Source: Lachnospiraceae bacterium
GTDB taxonomy: Bacteria > Bacillota > Clostridia > Lachnospirales > Lachnospiraceae
Reading direction: 5' to 3'
Assembly (NCBI GenBank): GCA_910575835.1
Contig: CAJTGB010000033.1
Span: forward strand, 1 to 55,728
Length of the DNA: 55,728 bases
In this document: in pieces, positions 46,387-55,634 of the stretch
Position numbering within the stretch: the first letter of the stretch is position 1
Layout of the letters: every line of letters starts with the position of its first letter
Program-made: the position numbers and the translations under genes
Notes under the pieces: generated by a model
Database searches by the model: none
The model's input: only the letters and a program-made list of their open reading frames with translations
What the model was told of the DNA's origin: nothing

Positions 46387-47520
46387 ATGAAGAAGAAATT
46401 ATTAAGCGTACTATTAAGTCTCACAGTGGTGGCAGCTCTTGCCGCAGGATGCAGTTCTAATTCGGATGATGCGGATAAAGCACCGGAGAATACTGCAGAT
46501 GAGCAGACCGAGGATACGGATGCCGCGGACGATGCGTCAGACGATACTGCGGATGTAGAGTCTGTAGAGCAGAGGACGGTGTATGTAACACCCGAGTGGG
46601 TGAAGAGCGCCATTGATGGGAATCAAGCTGGTTATGAGGACGCGGTTATCGCGGAAGTTACTTATACTGGTGTGCTGGATGACAGCGAATCTTATAAGAA
46701 CGGACATATTCCGGGAGCGATCCTTATTGGCGATACGGAAGTAGAGGATGCGGAAGGTACAGAGGAGAAGCCTTACAATCTGCTCACTCCTGAGGAGGTT
46801 GAATCTTATATGCTTTCCCATGGTATTACCAAGGATACAAAGGTGATTCTGTACGGTGAAGATGTATCCGGTGTAGGCCGTGTGGCATATGCTTATCTGT
46901 GGGCAGGCGTTGAGGATGTTAAGATTCTGAACGGAGGCCTGAGCGCATGGGAGAAGGCAGGATATGAGTTAGAGACAGATGCCAATGAGGGAACAAAGGC
47001 AGAGAGCTTCGGCACGACAGTTCCTGCACATCCTGAATTCTGGGTGTCAATTGAGGATGCGAAAGACAGACTCGAGAATGACGACAACTTTAAGCTTGTA
47101 AGTATCCGAAGCGAAGACGAGTGGCTAGGCAAGTCAAGCGGTTATAACTATATCGAGAGAGGCGGCGAGCCGGAGGGCGCAGTATGGGGCAAAGGTGCGC
47201 AGACTGCGGTTGATGTGGCTGATTTTACGAATGAAGACGGAACAGTCAAGGATTTAGAAGGGTTCAAGAAGGTATGGGAGGACTGTGATTTTACGCTGGA
47301 CAACCATCTTTCCTTCTACTGTGGTACGGGCTGGCGTGCAACGGTTCCGTTCTTGGTACTCTATGAAAATGGATATGATGATATATCAATCTATGACGGC
47401 GGTTGGTATGAGTGGCAGATGAAGGCGGATTATCCGGTTCAGGTAGGAGATCCGGCAAGCGACGACTGTGAGCATACTACAGTAGATAAGCTTCCGACTG
47501 ACAAGGCGGCGACAGAATAA
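46387..47520 (+). CDS. Tandem-rhodanese lipoprotein
   Basis: A 377-aa exported lipoprotein. The signal peptide ends in lipobox LAAGC (residues 18-22, lipidated Cys22), followed by an Asp/Glu/Thr-rich linker (23-60). Two rhodanese domains follow: the N-terminal one has no catalytic cysteine in its loop (LYGEDVSGVGR), while the second has CGTGWRA (Cys312). This is the architecture of thiosulfate or 3-mercaptopyruvate sulfurtransferases. It probably handles sulfane sulfur (or selenium/arsenic-linked chemistry) outside the membrane. Start ATG 46387 after GAAGGAGAAGATTTCATT; a longer frame upstream overlaps the VTT gene and is not real. Gap 29 bp. Confidence 0.88.
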   Translation: MKKKLLSVLLSLTVVAALAAGCSSNSDDADKAPENTADEQTEDTDAADDASDDTADVESVEQRTVYVTPEWVKSAIDGNQAGYEDAVIAEVTYTGVLDDSESYKNGHIPGAILIGDTEVEDAEGTEEKPYNLLTPEEVESYMLSHGITKDTKVILYGEDVSGVGRVAYAYLWAGVEDVKILNGGLSAWEKAGYELETDANEGTKAESFGTTVPAHPEFWVSIEDAKDRLENDDNFKLVSIRSEDEWLGKSSGYNYIERGGEPEGAVWGKGAQTAVDVADFTNEDGTVKDLEGFKKVWEDCDFTLDNHLSFYCGTGWRATVPFLVLYENGYDDISIYDGGWYEWQMKADYPVQVGDPASDDCEHTTVDKLPTDKAATE

Positions 47521-47541
47521 TCAAACAGGTAAATAAGATTT

Positions 47542-47566
47542 TGGGGCATGTTTTTAAGCATGCCCT
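47542..47566 (+). terminator. Weak hairpin between rhodanese and membrane-protein genes
   Basis: GGGCATG and CATGCCC form a short stem around TTTTTAAG, followed by TTAATGGTTTTAAT. It could attenuate transcription inside the operon; termination is unlikely to be complete. Confidence 0.4.
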
Positions 47567-47603
47567 TAATGGTTTTAATATTTATAAAAGATATGGAGAA
47601 TCT

Positions 47604-48032
47604 ATGAAAAAAATACTTTATATTATCTCAGATTTGCTGATAGCGGCTCTGCTTGCAGGAGCATATATAATCCAATATTTTGCGAAACGTAAGCTGGGGA
47701 TGAACCGCTGGATCGTATTCAAAATATCAAAAGTAAAAGAAGCGCTGCCGATTGAGACGCTGCGTTATGCTGCCGCTGCGGCAGTGCTTGTCCTGGCAGT
47801 CCTGCTTATAATCTTGTATAGCAGGCGCAGAAAGTCATATCAGAAAATCCTTCTTCCCATGGTGATTGTGACGGCGGTGCTTGCGGCGGGGTATCTGTTG
47901 TTTACGCTGTACTTTACGCAGGAGCGCATCCGCGCCTATTATCTTATGCTGCCGTTGATCGGCCTTGCCAATGCGGTGCAGCTTGGAAAAACTTTTGCTG
48001 CGATGAAGCTGTGCAAGGTCAGTGAGCCATGA
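47604..48032 (+). CDS. Small membrane protein, unknown family
   Basis: A 142-aa protein with four predicted transmembrane helices (about residues 3-22, 52-70, 80-100 and 117-135) and short basic loops (SRRRKSYQK). Not recognised. ATG at 47604 follows ATATGGAGAATCT. Its stop overlaps the next VTT gene start by 4 bp, so translation is coupled. Its place between sulfurtransferase and VTT genes suggests a membrane partner in the same process. Confidence 0.75.
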   Translation: MKKILYIISDLLIAALLAGAYIIQYFAKRKLGMNRWIVFKISKVKEALPIETLRYAAAAAVLVLAVLLIILYSRRRKSYQKILLPMVIVTAVLAAGYLLFTLYFTQERIRAYYLMLPLIGLANAVQLGKTFAAMKLCKVSEP

Positions 48033-48721
48033 AGAAATATATCAAAATAATAATCTTTGCATCCATTATTATGCTGATACTGGTGCTGAACCATTATTTC
48101 GGCTGGTCAGAATATCTGTCGGACACGGATAACCTGATGTTCCTGAAGGAGACGGTGGAAGATCATTTCCTGTGGGCGCTGTGCATCTATATTGTCCTTA
48201 CCGTTATCGGGTGTGTGGTGCTTGCGTTACCGGGGATTACTTTTGCTGTTGCGGCAGGGCTGTTATTTGGGCCGTTTATGGGAATATTTGCTTGTTTGAC
48301 AGCCACGACTCTCGGAGCCATGCTTGCGTTCCTTGTGGGAAGGTTCTTTCTCAAAGATGCCGTAAAGCCTATGCTTGAGAAAAACAGGCTGTTGAAGAGG
48401 CTTCTGTTTTCCGAGGACGGGAAGAGCGATATGATCGTGCTTATGATTACCAGGATGGTGCCTCTTTTTCCTTATAATCTGCAAAATTTTGCCTATGGGA
48501 TCACGGATATCGGATTTTGGAAATATTCCGTATTCACCTTTATATTTATGCTGCCGGGGGTATCCTTTTTCACGATCGGCTCGGCAGGGCTTACGGCAGA
48601 AGGCGGTAAATGGAAATATTTCCTGACTGCAGGAGTTCTTGCAGTGTTGGTGACGGCGGCCGGGCTTCTGATTCAGAAGAAGTTTCTTGGGGATGTGAAG
48701 GAGGATACAGAAGGGAATTAG
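48029..48721 (+). CDS. VTT-domain membrane protein (TVP38/TMEM64 family, 2)
   Basis: A 230-aa membrane protein with the VTT core: LALPGITFAVAAGLLFGPFMGIF, TTLGAMLAFLVGRFFLKD and MITRMVPLFPYNLQNFAYGITDIGF. It starts in the stop of the preceding gene (ATGA overlap) and abuts the TIGR04282 fusion gene. Two VTT proteins in one operon is notable, and the two are clearly different sequences, not a recent duplication. Confidence 0.88.
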   Translation: MKKYIKIIIFASIIMLILVLNHYFGWSEYLSDTDNLMFLKETVEDHFLWALCIYIVLTVIGCVVLALPGITFAVAAGLLFGPFMGIFACLTATTLGAMLAFLVGRFFLKDAVKPMLEKNRLLKRLLFSEDGKSDMIVLMITRMVPLFPYNLQNFAYGITDIGFWKYSVFTFIFMLPGVSFFTIGSAGLTAEGGKWKYFLTAGVLAVLVTAAGLLIQKKFLGDVKEDTEGN

Positions 48722-50290
48722 ATGAGACGAGCAATCATTTTATTTACCAGAGTCCCTGTGCCTGGGAAGACGAAGACAAGGCTCATGCCGTTTTTGTCGG
48801 GAGAGGATTGTGCGGCGCTGCACAGAAAGTTTATCCGCAGCGCTTCCCAGGCATGCCGGGGAGTGGATGCGGATATTCTGGTTTATTATGCTTTGCCGGA
48901 GGGGGCCTGTCCATCCCATAAGGGAAAGCAGAACGGGATGTCCATGGATGATTTTAAGAAATTGATCAAAGACGCCAGGGGCTTTTATCCGCAGAAGGGA
49001 GAAGGCTTAGGAGAACGGATGTCGAGAGCGTTCGCGGAAGCATTTGCGCTGGGGTATGAGCGTGTGCTGCTTACGGGGACGGATATTCCCCAGATAACGG
49101 CAGATATCTTCCGGCAGTCCTTCTGTAGTCTGGAAGAATGCGACGCTGTAGTGAATCCGACGGCGGACGGCGGCTATTACCTCATCGGGCTTAAAAGCGC
49201 AAGGGACGATATCTGGGACATTCCGCATTATGGTACGAATACTGTGTTTGAGGATACCATCTGTCGGATCGAGAAAGCAGGGCTTCGCGTATGTTCGGGA
49301 CAGACATTAAGCGATATTGACACAAAGGAAGATCTGATGGCATGGTATGGGGCCGACCGTTGTATCCACTGCGGGGCATGTAAAAGGAACTGCCGTTTTC
49401 TTAAGAAGTACGGAATAGATCTGGCAGGACTGGCAGAACGCCCGGAGCTTGCATATTCCTGTTTCCTGTGCGGCAGGTGCAGGGAGGTATGCCCAAAGGA
49501 TATTGACGGCGCCCGAATGGCAGTCCTTATGCGTCAGATGCGCCCGGACAGGGATTCCTACAAAGGTCTTTTGTGGGAGAAAAGTCCGTATAAATTCGCA
49601 AATTACCGAAAGGGACGGAAAAAGTCGGTTTTATTTCCGGGATGTAATTTTACCGCATTTTATCCTAAGACTACAAAATATCTGGAAAGGCTTATGAGAA
49701 AGCATGAGATAGGGACGATCTATGACTGCTGCGGAAAGCCTGTCTATGAACTTGGGCTTAGGGCGAATTCGGAGGATAACCTTGATAGGATCGCCGGCCG
49801 GCTGAAAGAACAGGGGGCCGAGGAGTTGGTTGTACTCTGTCCCAACTGTTATCATTTTTTAAAGGACAGGCTTGATATTCCGGTGGTGACGGTCTATCAT
49901 AAGCTTAAGGAGTTAGGCGAAGGAAGAACCGTGATAAAAGACAGGATTCCTATCTACTATCCATGCCCGGACAGAGACAAGAAGGAAATGTTCCAGGATG
50001 TATGCAGCTGCCTGGAAGGAAGGGTTACGGAGCCGTTCGGTAATGTGCAGTGCTGCGGGCTTGGAGGATGCGCAGGCATAAGGGAACCAAAGCTTTCCAG
50101 GGAGATGGCAAAGTCAGCGAAGGATAACGGCGGTGCGCTGTATACCTACTGTGCTTCCTGTATCAGCAGCTTCAGGAGAAATGGAATGGAAGAGGCGTAT
50201 CATATCCTGCCGATGATTCTGGGAATTGAGGAAAAGGTTCCTCTTGGGATACTGCCGTTTATGAATCGAGCAAGGAGAAAATTATTGTAG
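48722..50290 (+). CDS. TIGR04282 enzyme fused to 2[4Fe-4S] and CCG domains
   Basis: A 522-aa fusion. Residues 1-212 match the TIGR04282 (DUF2064) family, annotated as arsenosugar-biosynthesis glycosyltransferase from gene context (ILFTRVPVPGKTKTRL, LLTGTDIPQI, NPTADGGYYLIGL). Residues 213-258 carry two [4Fe-4S] ferredoxin motifs (Cys214/217/220/224 and Cys247/250/253/257). Residues 303-480 contain two CCG domains as in heterodisulfide reductase HdrB/D and GlpC (Cys308, 336-337, 373, 376; Cys415, 444-445, 477, 480). The halves imply a nucleotidyl/glycosyl-transfer step and an electron-transfer or disulfide-type reduction on one polypeptide. Starts right after the VTT stop. The fusion is real in this sequence: no stop or frameshift. 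Confidence 0.85.
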   Translation: MRRAIILFTRVPVPGKTKTRLMPFLSGEDCAALHRKFIRSASQACRGVDADILVYYALPEGACPSHKGKQNGMSMDDFKKLIKDARGFYPQKGEGLGERMSRAFAEAFALGYERVLLTGTDIPQITADIFRQSFCSLEECDAVVNPTADGGYYLIGLKSARDDIWDIPHYGTNTVFEDTICRIEKAGLRVCSGQTLSDIDTKEDLMAWYGADRCIHCGACKRNCRFLKKYGIDLAGLAERPELAYSCFLCGRCREVCPKDIDGARMAVLMRQMRPDRDSYKGLLWEKSPYKFANYRKGRKKSVLFPGCNFTAFYPKTTKYLERLMRKHEIGTIYDCCGKPVYELGLRANSEDNLDRIAGRLKEQGAEELVVLCPNCYHFLKDRLDIPVVTVYHKLKELGEGRTVIKDRIPIYYPCPDRDKKEMFQDVCSCLEGRVTEPFGNVQCCGLGGCAGIREPKLSREMAKSAKDNGGALYTYCASCISSFRRNGMEEAYHILPMILGIEEKVPLGILPFMNRARRKLL

Positions 50291-50965
50291 ATGAAAGTTT
50301 CAATCATTATCCCGGTCTATAATGAAGAAAAGACCATACGAAGGCTTCTTAGGACGCTTGTGCCGGTAAAAAATAAAGCGGAGATTATATTCGTGGACGG
50401 CGGGAGCACGGATGGGACATTAAGCCTGATGCCGGAGGAGTATACGGTGATTCAAGGCGCCAAGGGGCGAGCGAGGCAGATGAACCTTGGCGCAGAAAAA
50501 AGCAGCGGAAACGTATTGTTTTTTCTTCATTGTGACAGCGAGCTTCCAGAAGACGCCGTAGAACAGATCGAGTCAGTCATGCGAAAATACCGTGTGGGGT
50601 GTTTTGGGATTGCATTTCATTCTAAAAATATCTGGATGAAGTGCTGCCAGATTATTTCCAATCACAGGATCAAGGACCGGAAGGTCATGTTCGGGGATCA
50701 GGGAATATTTATCCGGCGGAAATTGTTTTTTGAGGTGGGAGGATTCCCGGAGATTCCGATTATGGAGGATTATCAGTTTTCCCTTACGCTGAAAGAGATG
50801 GGCGTCAGGATCGGAATTGCGAAGAAGCGGATCTATACATCGGACAGGAGGTTCGCCAGGGGCGGAAGGCTTCGGATAATGTGGAAGATGAACCGTCTGC
50901 GTGCGATGTACAGAAGAGGAGTGGAGATCGAGAAGATAGCAGATCTGTACAGAGACGTCAGGTAA
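50291..50965 (+). CDS. TIGR04283 family GT2 glycosyltransferase
   Basis: A 224-aa family 2 glycosyltransferase. Nucleotide-binding strands SIIIPVYNEEKTI and FVDGGSTDGT and the metal/sugar motif at FFLHCDSELP are clear, and GRARQMNLGA and FGDQGIFIRR are typical of TIGR04283, normally found beside TIGR04282. The family is annotated for arsenosugar biosynthesis by genomic association only. It directly follows the fusion gene with no gap, and is the last gene of the operon. Confidence 0.87.
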   Translation: MKVSIIIPVYNEEKTIRRLLRTLVPVKNKAEIIFVDGGSTDGTLSLMPEEYTVIQGAKGRARQMNLGAEKSSGNVLFFLHCDSELPEDAVEQIESVMRKYRVGCFGIAFHSKNIWMKCCQIISNHRIKDRKVMFGDQGIFIRRKLFFEVGGFPEIPIMEDYQFSLTLKEMGVRIGIAKKRIYTSDRRFARGGRLRIMWKMNRLRAMYRRGVEIEKIADLYRDVR

Positions 50966-51042
50966 GATTATCGGCAAAGCTTGTAGGAGATAGAAGGAAA
51001 CGAAAGAATAAAAGAGTAAATTAGAGCGGGAGAAGAAGGAGA

Positions 51043-51909
51043 ATGATTCTGAAGAATAAGATGGAGGTCATCTGTTGGGAGAATAATGTGATCCCTGTGA
51101 TTATCATCTGTCATTCCAGTATTTCCAGGCAGTATGTATACAGCCATTGGCATAAGGAACTGGAAATCTCATGGGTGTTCGAAGGCGAGGTTGAATTTTA
51201 TAACGGCGGCAAACGGCGTCTCATCAAGAACCGGGGGATCAATATTGCCAATTCTGAGGAAGTGCATTTTGCCGTTCCGCAAAAAGGAACCCCCGACAGC
51301 GAAGAGATCGTCGGAATCACCATCCAATTGAACGATTCGTTCCTTAAAGGGCTGATCCCGGATATGGAAGGACTTTACTTCGAGATTTCTTCTGACAGCG
51401 CAGAAGATGAACTGATAGAGAAGATGGAACGCATCTATGAATTATACAGACAGGGAGACGGGCTCGAGATCAAGCTTAAGATCCTTGCCATTGTATGTGA
51501 ACTGATTGCGGTTCTGTATGAAAAATGCAGAAAGAAGAAGAGCATTGTCCCGATCAATCAGCAGAAGGATCGGGAACGGACGAAGATCATTATTGAATAT
51601 CTGAACGCACATTATAAAGAAAAGCTGCTCCAGCAAGAGCTGGCGAAAAAATTCCATTTTTCCAGGGAATATTTTGCACGGTTTTTCAAACAGCAGACGG
51701 GAATGACATTTAAAGAGTATATGACCCAATACCGTTTGGGAAAAGCCATGGACGAGCTTCTGTATTCCGATAAAAAGGTGGTAGATATTGCCTGGAACAA
51801 TGGATTTACCAGCGAATCACAATTTATCTCTTGTTTTAAGAATTCTTATAAAACGACACCCTCTGTCTACCGAAAGCTTCACCGGCAGGAACGAACTGAA
51901 AATGAATGA
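51043..51909 (+). CDS. AraC family transcriptional regulator
   Basis: A 288-aa regulator with N-terminal cupin domain (HWHKELEISWVFEGEVEFYNGG) and C-terminal double HTH (LLQQELAKKFHFSREYFARFFKQ; VVDIAWNNGFTSESQFISCFK). Probable start 51043 after GCGGGAGAAGAAGGAG. It is followed by a carboxylesterase after 107 bp, the likely target. A short palindrome, TGATTGATTTAATTAATCA, lies at 51979-51997 between the two and could be an operator. Confidence 0.88.
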   Translation: MILKNKMEVICWENNVIPVIIICHSSISRQYVYSHWHKELEISWVFEGEVEFYNGGKRRLIKNRGINIANSEEVHFAVPQKGTPDSEEIVGITIQLNDSFLKGLIPDMEGLYFEISSDSAEDELIEKMERIYELYRQGDGLEIKLKILAIVCELIAVLYEKCRKKKSIVPINQQKDRERTKIIIEYLNAHYKEKLLQQELAKKFHFSREYFARFFKQQTGMTFKEYMTQYRLGKAMDELLYSDKKVVDIAWNNGFTSESQFISCFKNSYKTTPSVYRKLHRQERTENE

Positions 51910-52016
51910 CGCATATTATGTCACAAAAGCAATAGAAAGAGGCTACATTTCCAATATGGAATCGGGGAGCCGGATGCTATGATTGATTTAATTAATCATG
52001 AGGAGGTGTACATAAT

Positions 52017-53525
52017 ATGTTTATCTGCCAAACGGATCAACCGGTGGTACAAACAAAATATGGAAAGTTAAGGGGCTATTGTCTGGACGGCAATTACGCC
52101 TTTCATGGAATCCGGTATGCGAAAGCGAAGCGTTTTCACATGCCGGAAGAGCCGGAAGCCTGGGACGGTGTAAAAGACGCTCTGTCTTATGGTCTGGTCT
52201 GCCGTACTATGAAAGAGCACATACCCTGTGATGAAGTCAGGATCAGCCATCGGTTCTGGCCTATGAGCGAGGATTGCCAGTATCTTAATGTCTGGACGCC
52301 TGCTCTTAACAAGGACGCGAAGAAGCCGGTCATGGTCTGGCTGCACGGGGGAGCATTCGACGACGGCTCGTCCATTGAACACATCGCTTATGACGGCGAG
52401 AACTTAAGCCGTTACGGGGATATGGTTGTGGTCAGTCTGAATCACCGTCTGAATATCCTGGGCTATTGGGATCTGTCAGAGTTAGGAGATGAATACTGGA
52501 ATACCGGCAATCTCGGGAATGCAGACATCGTGGCCGCCCTTCGCTGGATCAGGGATAATATTGAAGAATTCGGCGGTGATCCGGATAATGTGACCTTATT
52601 TGGGCAGTCGGGAGGCGGCATGAAGGTCTGGTCTCTGATGCAGACGCCGGAAGCCAACTGCCTGTTTCACAAGGGGATCATCCAGAGCGGTGTTATCGTA
52701 GATCATTTTGATTCGAACAAGGAAGCCAACCATGCTATGGTAGAAGAACTGAGACGAAGGGATCTGGCTGACGGAGCGCGTTTGGAAGCTATGTCCTATG
52801 AGCAGTTGACCGCCGTGTACAGTGAGATCGCGGAGAAATTGACTGCGGAAGGTTATATGGTGGTACGCGGTCCGTTGGAAAATGATTACTATCTGGGAAA
52901 TCCTGTCAAAAGAGGTTTTTGCAGCCGGGCGCAGCAGATTCCGGTCATCGTCGGAAGCGTATTCGGGGAGTTTGAAGCTTCGCCGGAAATTGCCTGCAAG
53001 CATAGTTACCGGGAGGATGAGATCGATTCGATTCTTGAAGAGCGCTACGGTGCGGCGGCACAAAAGCTTAATACTTTGTTTGGTAAAGCTTATCCAGAGA
53101 AACATAGGATGGATCTGATGGTTCTGGATTCTCTTATCCGCTGTGCGGATATAAGTTTTGTCGAGGAGCGCTGCAAGACAGAGGGAAGCAAGACGTATTC
53201 ATACCTGTTTAACTATGAATTTGCATTTAATGGAGGCACTCCTGCGTGGCATTGCGCTGATATTCCGTTCTTCTTCCGCAATACGGATAAGCTGCCGATC
53301 TGCCAGGATTCGGAAGACGTGAAACCTCTGGAAGAGAGGATATTCGCTGCATGTACCGCATTTGCCCGGAACGGGAAACCGGAGATTCCAGGTATAGAAT
53401 GGCCGGAATGCACACCGGGGAAGGAACATGTAATGATCTTTGACAGAACATGTGAAGTCAGGACGAATTTTGATCATGAGTTAGTCCAATATCATAAAGA
53501 AAATACAAAGTCAATATTGCCTTAG
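52017..53525 (+). CDS. Type B carboxylesterase
   Basis: A 502-aa alpha/beta hydrolase of the type B carboxylesterase/lipase family. Oxyanion hole HGGAF (residues 110-114), nucleophile in GQSGGG (Ser198; more commonly GESAGA), acid within SVFGEFE and base His in GGTPAWHCADIPFFF make a complete triad. No signal peptide, so cytoplasmic. AGGAGGTGTACATAAT is a strong ribosome-binding site. The substrate is unknown; family members cleave esters of drugs, xylan side chains or steroids. Likely AraC-controlled. Confidence 0.9.
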   Translation: MFICQTDQPVVQTKYGKLRGYCLDGNYAFHGIRYAKAKRFHMPEEPEAWDGVKDALSYGLVCRTMKEHIPCDEVRISHRFWPMSEDCQYLNVWTPALNKDAKKPVMVWLHGGAFDDGSSIEHIAYDGENLSRYGDMVVVSLNHRLNILGYWDLSELGDEYWNTGNLGNADIVAALRWIRDNIEEFGGDPDNVTLFGQSGGGMKVWSLMQTPEANCLFHKGIIQSGVIVDHFDSNKEANHAMVEELRRRDLADGARLEAMSYEQLTAVYSEIAEKLTAEGYMVVRGPLENDYYLGNPVKRGFCSRAQQIPVIVGSVFGEFEASPEIACKHSYREDEIDSILEERYGAAAQKLNTLFGKAYPEKHRMDLMVLDSLIRCADISFVEERCKTEGSKTYSYLFNYEFAFNGGTPAWHCADIPFFFRNTDKLPICQDSEDVKPLEERIFAACTAFARNGKPEIPGIEWPECTPGKEHVMIFDRTCEVRTNFDHELVQYHKENTKSILP

Positions 53526-53603
53526 GGCAGATAGACGAGGAATAAAAGCAAGCGGCAGGAATCGAAAAAGAAATTGATTATCAATTAAAGATATCGAAAG
53601 CAA

Positions 53604-53650
53604 AATTCGATGGGGTTGCCGGGAGTATTTTCCTGCAACCCCATCGAAAA
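53604..53650. terminator. Bidirectional terminator between esterase and chemoreceptor
   Basis: TTCGATGGGGTTGC (53606-53619) pairs perfectly with GCAACCCCATCGAA (53635-53648). Flanking A/T runs are short on both sides. It lies between convergent genes. Confidence 0.8.
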
Positions 53651-53660
53651 GCATTTCTGG

Positions 53661-55634
53661 CTAATTCTTGATCAGTGTGAATTGCTCTACTAATTGTTTG
53701 AGATTACCTGCTTCTGCAGAGAGCTCTTCGCTGGCTGCAGCGCTTTGTTCTGCCGTGGCGCTATTGCTCTGTACGACCGTGGAGATCTGGCTGATTCCGT
53801 CGTTAACCTGTTCAACGGCTTCTGCCTGCTCGTTTGATACAGAAGAGATCTGATCAATAGAGCTGACCATAGACTGTATATTATCTACAACATCTGACAG
53901 CGCTTCCGCCGTGTGTCTTGCTATCTCTGTACCTGTCTGCACTGCTTCTGTGGAATGTGTGATGAGCAGAGAGGTATTCTGGGAGGCTTCTGCTGATTTG
54001 CTGGCCAGGTTGCGGACTTCATCTGCAACAACGGCGAAGCCTTTGCCGGCGGTACCGGCCCGCGCCGCTTCTACTGCCGCATTCAGAGCCAGAATGTTGG
54101 TTTGGAATGCGATATCTTCGATAGTCTTAATAATCTTGCTGATCTCATCAGAGCTCGCATGGATCTTCTCCATAGCGTTCATTAATTCCTGCATTTGCTG
54201 ATTGCAGACGGATACGCCTTCGCCTGCATGGTGTGTCTGTTCGCGTACATGACGTGCATTGTCTGCCGTGTTCTTGACCTGACCTGCGATCTCACCGATC
54301 CGTGCTGCCAGTTCTTGTACGGAACTTGCCTGCTCGACGGCACCCTGGCTTAGATTCTGAGCGCTGGAAGATACCTGGTTGCTGGCGCTTGATACCTGCT
54401 CCGCAGATGTATTGATCTGACGAAGGATCTCGCTTAATTCTACCTTCAGGTTACGCATAGAGTCTAAGATGCTCTGGAAATCGCCCACATAGGCTTCACG
54501 GTGCTGGGAGTGGATATCCAGATTTTGATTGGCCAGTTCCTTCAGCAGATAGCCGATATCGTGAATGATGGTCGATAATCCTGTTACCAGCTCTGCGGTA
54601 GATTCTGTCAGCATGCCGGTCTCGTCTCTGCTGACAACCTCCGGTATCGGAGATTCCAGATCGCCTTCTACGAGCAAGCGCATACGCTCCGCACAGGCTT
54701 TCATTGGGCGGCTGATGCTGTTGGCAAGCTTCAGGGCTACTATGATGGAAAGCAGGATGGCAAGCACCATCATTACCAGGTTAATGGCAATATCGAAATA
54801 TGTAGTGGACAGATAGTCTGACTGCGGGGCGACAACTGCTACGCTCCATCCGTCCGTGCCGTTTACCGGGGCATAGGCCGCAAACATATCTTTTTTGCCG
54901 CTCTTGTAGTTCCCGAAGCCGTTCTTCCCTTCGCGCATAGAAGCGTGGATCGAAGCAAGCTCTTTCAGAGAGGAGTCGCTCTGGGCTTCGTTTTCAATAT
55001 TCTGGACTGTGATCGTATCCAGTGTAGTGTCCGCAATGGTATCTCCCGAACTGTTGATCATGTATGCTTTGTTGTGTTCGCTGACACGGATTGAGGAAAC
55101 GATATCGTTCAGGAATGTTTCGTGGGGAACGAAGTAAACTACTCCGGTGATATCAGATCCCTGGATTCCGCCCTCGTAAATGGGGGCTGCAACCATAATA
55201 GACAGTTCTCCTGTCACCTTGCTGATCAGAGGTTCGGATACATAGACATTGCCTTGCATGGCCTGTTTCACATATTCGCGGTCAGAATAATCATTTCCGT
55301 CAAAAATGCTGATACCGTCAGGGCCGATAATGTTCCCGCGCTGGAGATCGTGCATGCTGACACGTTCGTCTATGATCGAGCGTTTCTCTTCCAGCGGGAC
55401 GGTGTCATCGAGAAGTTGGGAAACGCAGCCGGTATCCATGGCGACGTTCTTGTATGCGGTTAGCTCCTGCTCAATGCGTTCTGCCGCGAGAACTGCAGTC
55501 TCACTCATCATTTGCTCCACAGTTGTAATGGTGCTGTTGTAGTTAAGCGTAATACTGGATGCCCCCACTACAAGCTGTGTAGCCAGGACTGTCACCATAA
55601 GGCAGAGGGTGATTTTTGTCCGAATGCTTTTCAT
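53661..55634 (-). CDS. Methyl-accepting chemotaxis protein (dCache type)
   Basis: A 657-aa transmembrane chemoreceptor: N-terminal helix (about residues 7-27), extracellular double-Cache sensor (about 35-280, with [14 protein letters not shown] and [10 protein letters not shown]), second helix (about 283-303), HAMP, and a cytoplasmic signalling domain whose tip reads [22 protein letters not shown] followed by [14 protein letters not shown]. It senses a small ligand, probably an amino or organic acid, unknown here. Start ATG 55634 follows AAAGGA by 12 nt. On the strand opposite to most neighbours, convergent with the esterase. The 94 bp upstream to the window edge show no recognisable promoter. 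Confidence 0.93.
   Translation of the reverse strand: MKSIRTKITLCLMVTVLATQLVVGASSITLNYNSTITTVEQMMSETAVLAAERIEQELTAYKNVAMDTGCVSQLLDDTVPLEEKRSIIDERVSMHDLQRGNIIGPDGISIFDGNDYSDREYVKQAMQGNVYVSEPLISKVTGELSIMVAAPIYEGGIQGSDITGVVYFVPHETFLNDIVSSIRVSEHNKAYMINSSGDTIADTTLDTITVQNIENEAQSDSSLKELASIHASMREGKNGFGNYKSGKKDMFAAYAPVNGTDGWSVAVVAPQSDYLSTTYFDIAINLVMMVLAILLSIIVALKLANSISRPMKACAERMRLLVEGDLESPIPEVVSRDETGMLTESTAELVTGLSTIIHDIGYLLKELANQNLDIHSQHREAYVGDFQSILDSMRNLKVELSEILRQINTSAEQVSSASNQVSSSAQNLSQGAVEQASSVQELAARIGEIAGQVKNTADNARHVREQTHHAGEGVSVCNQQMQELMNAMEKIHASSDEISKIIKTIEDIAFQTNILALNAAVEAARAGTAGKGFAVVADEVRNLASKSAEASQNTSLLITHSTEAVQTGTEIARHTAEALSDVVDNIQSMVSSIDQISSVSNEQAEAVEQVNDGISQISTVVQSNSATAEQSAAASEELSAEAGNLKQLVEQFTLIKN

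Noticed and set aside
51902-51982. 26-codon frame (MNDAYYVTKAIERGY...) between AraC and the carboxylesterase
   Set aside because: Overlaps the AraC stop, has only AGGA at marginal spacing, and no recognisable product; too little to call a gene.
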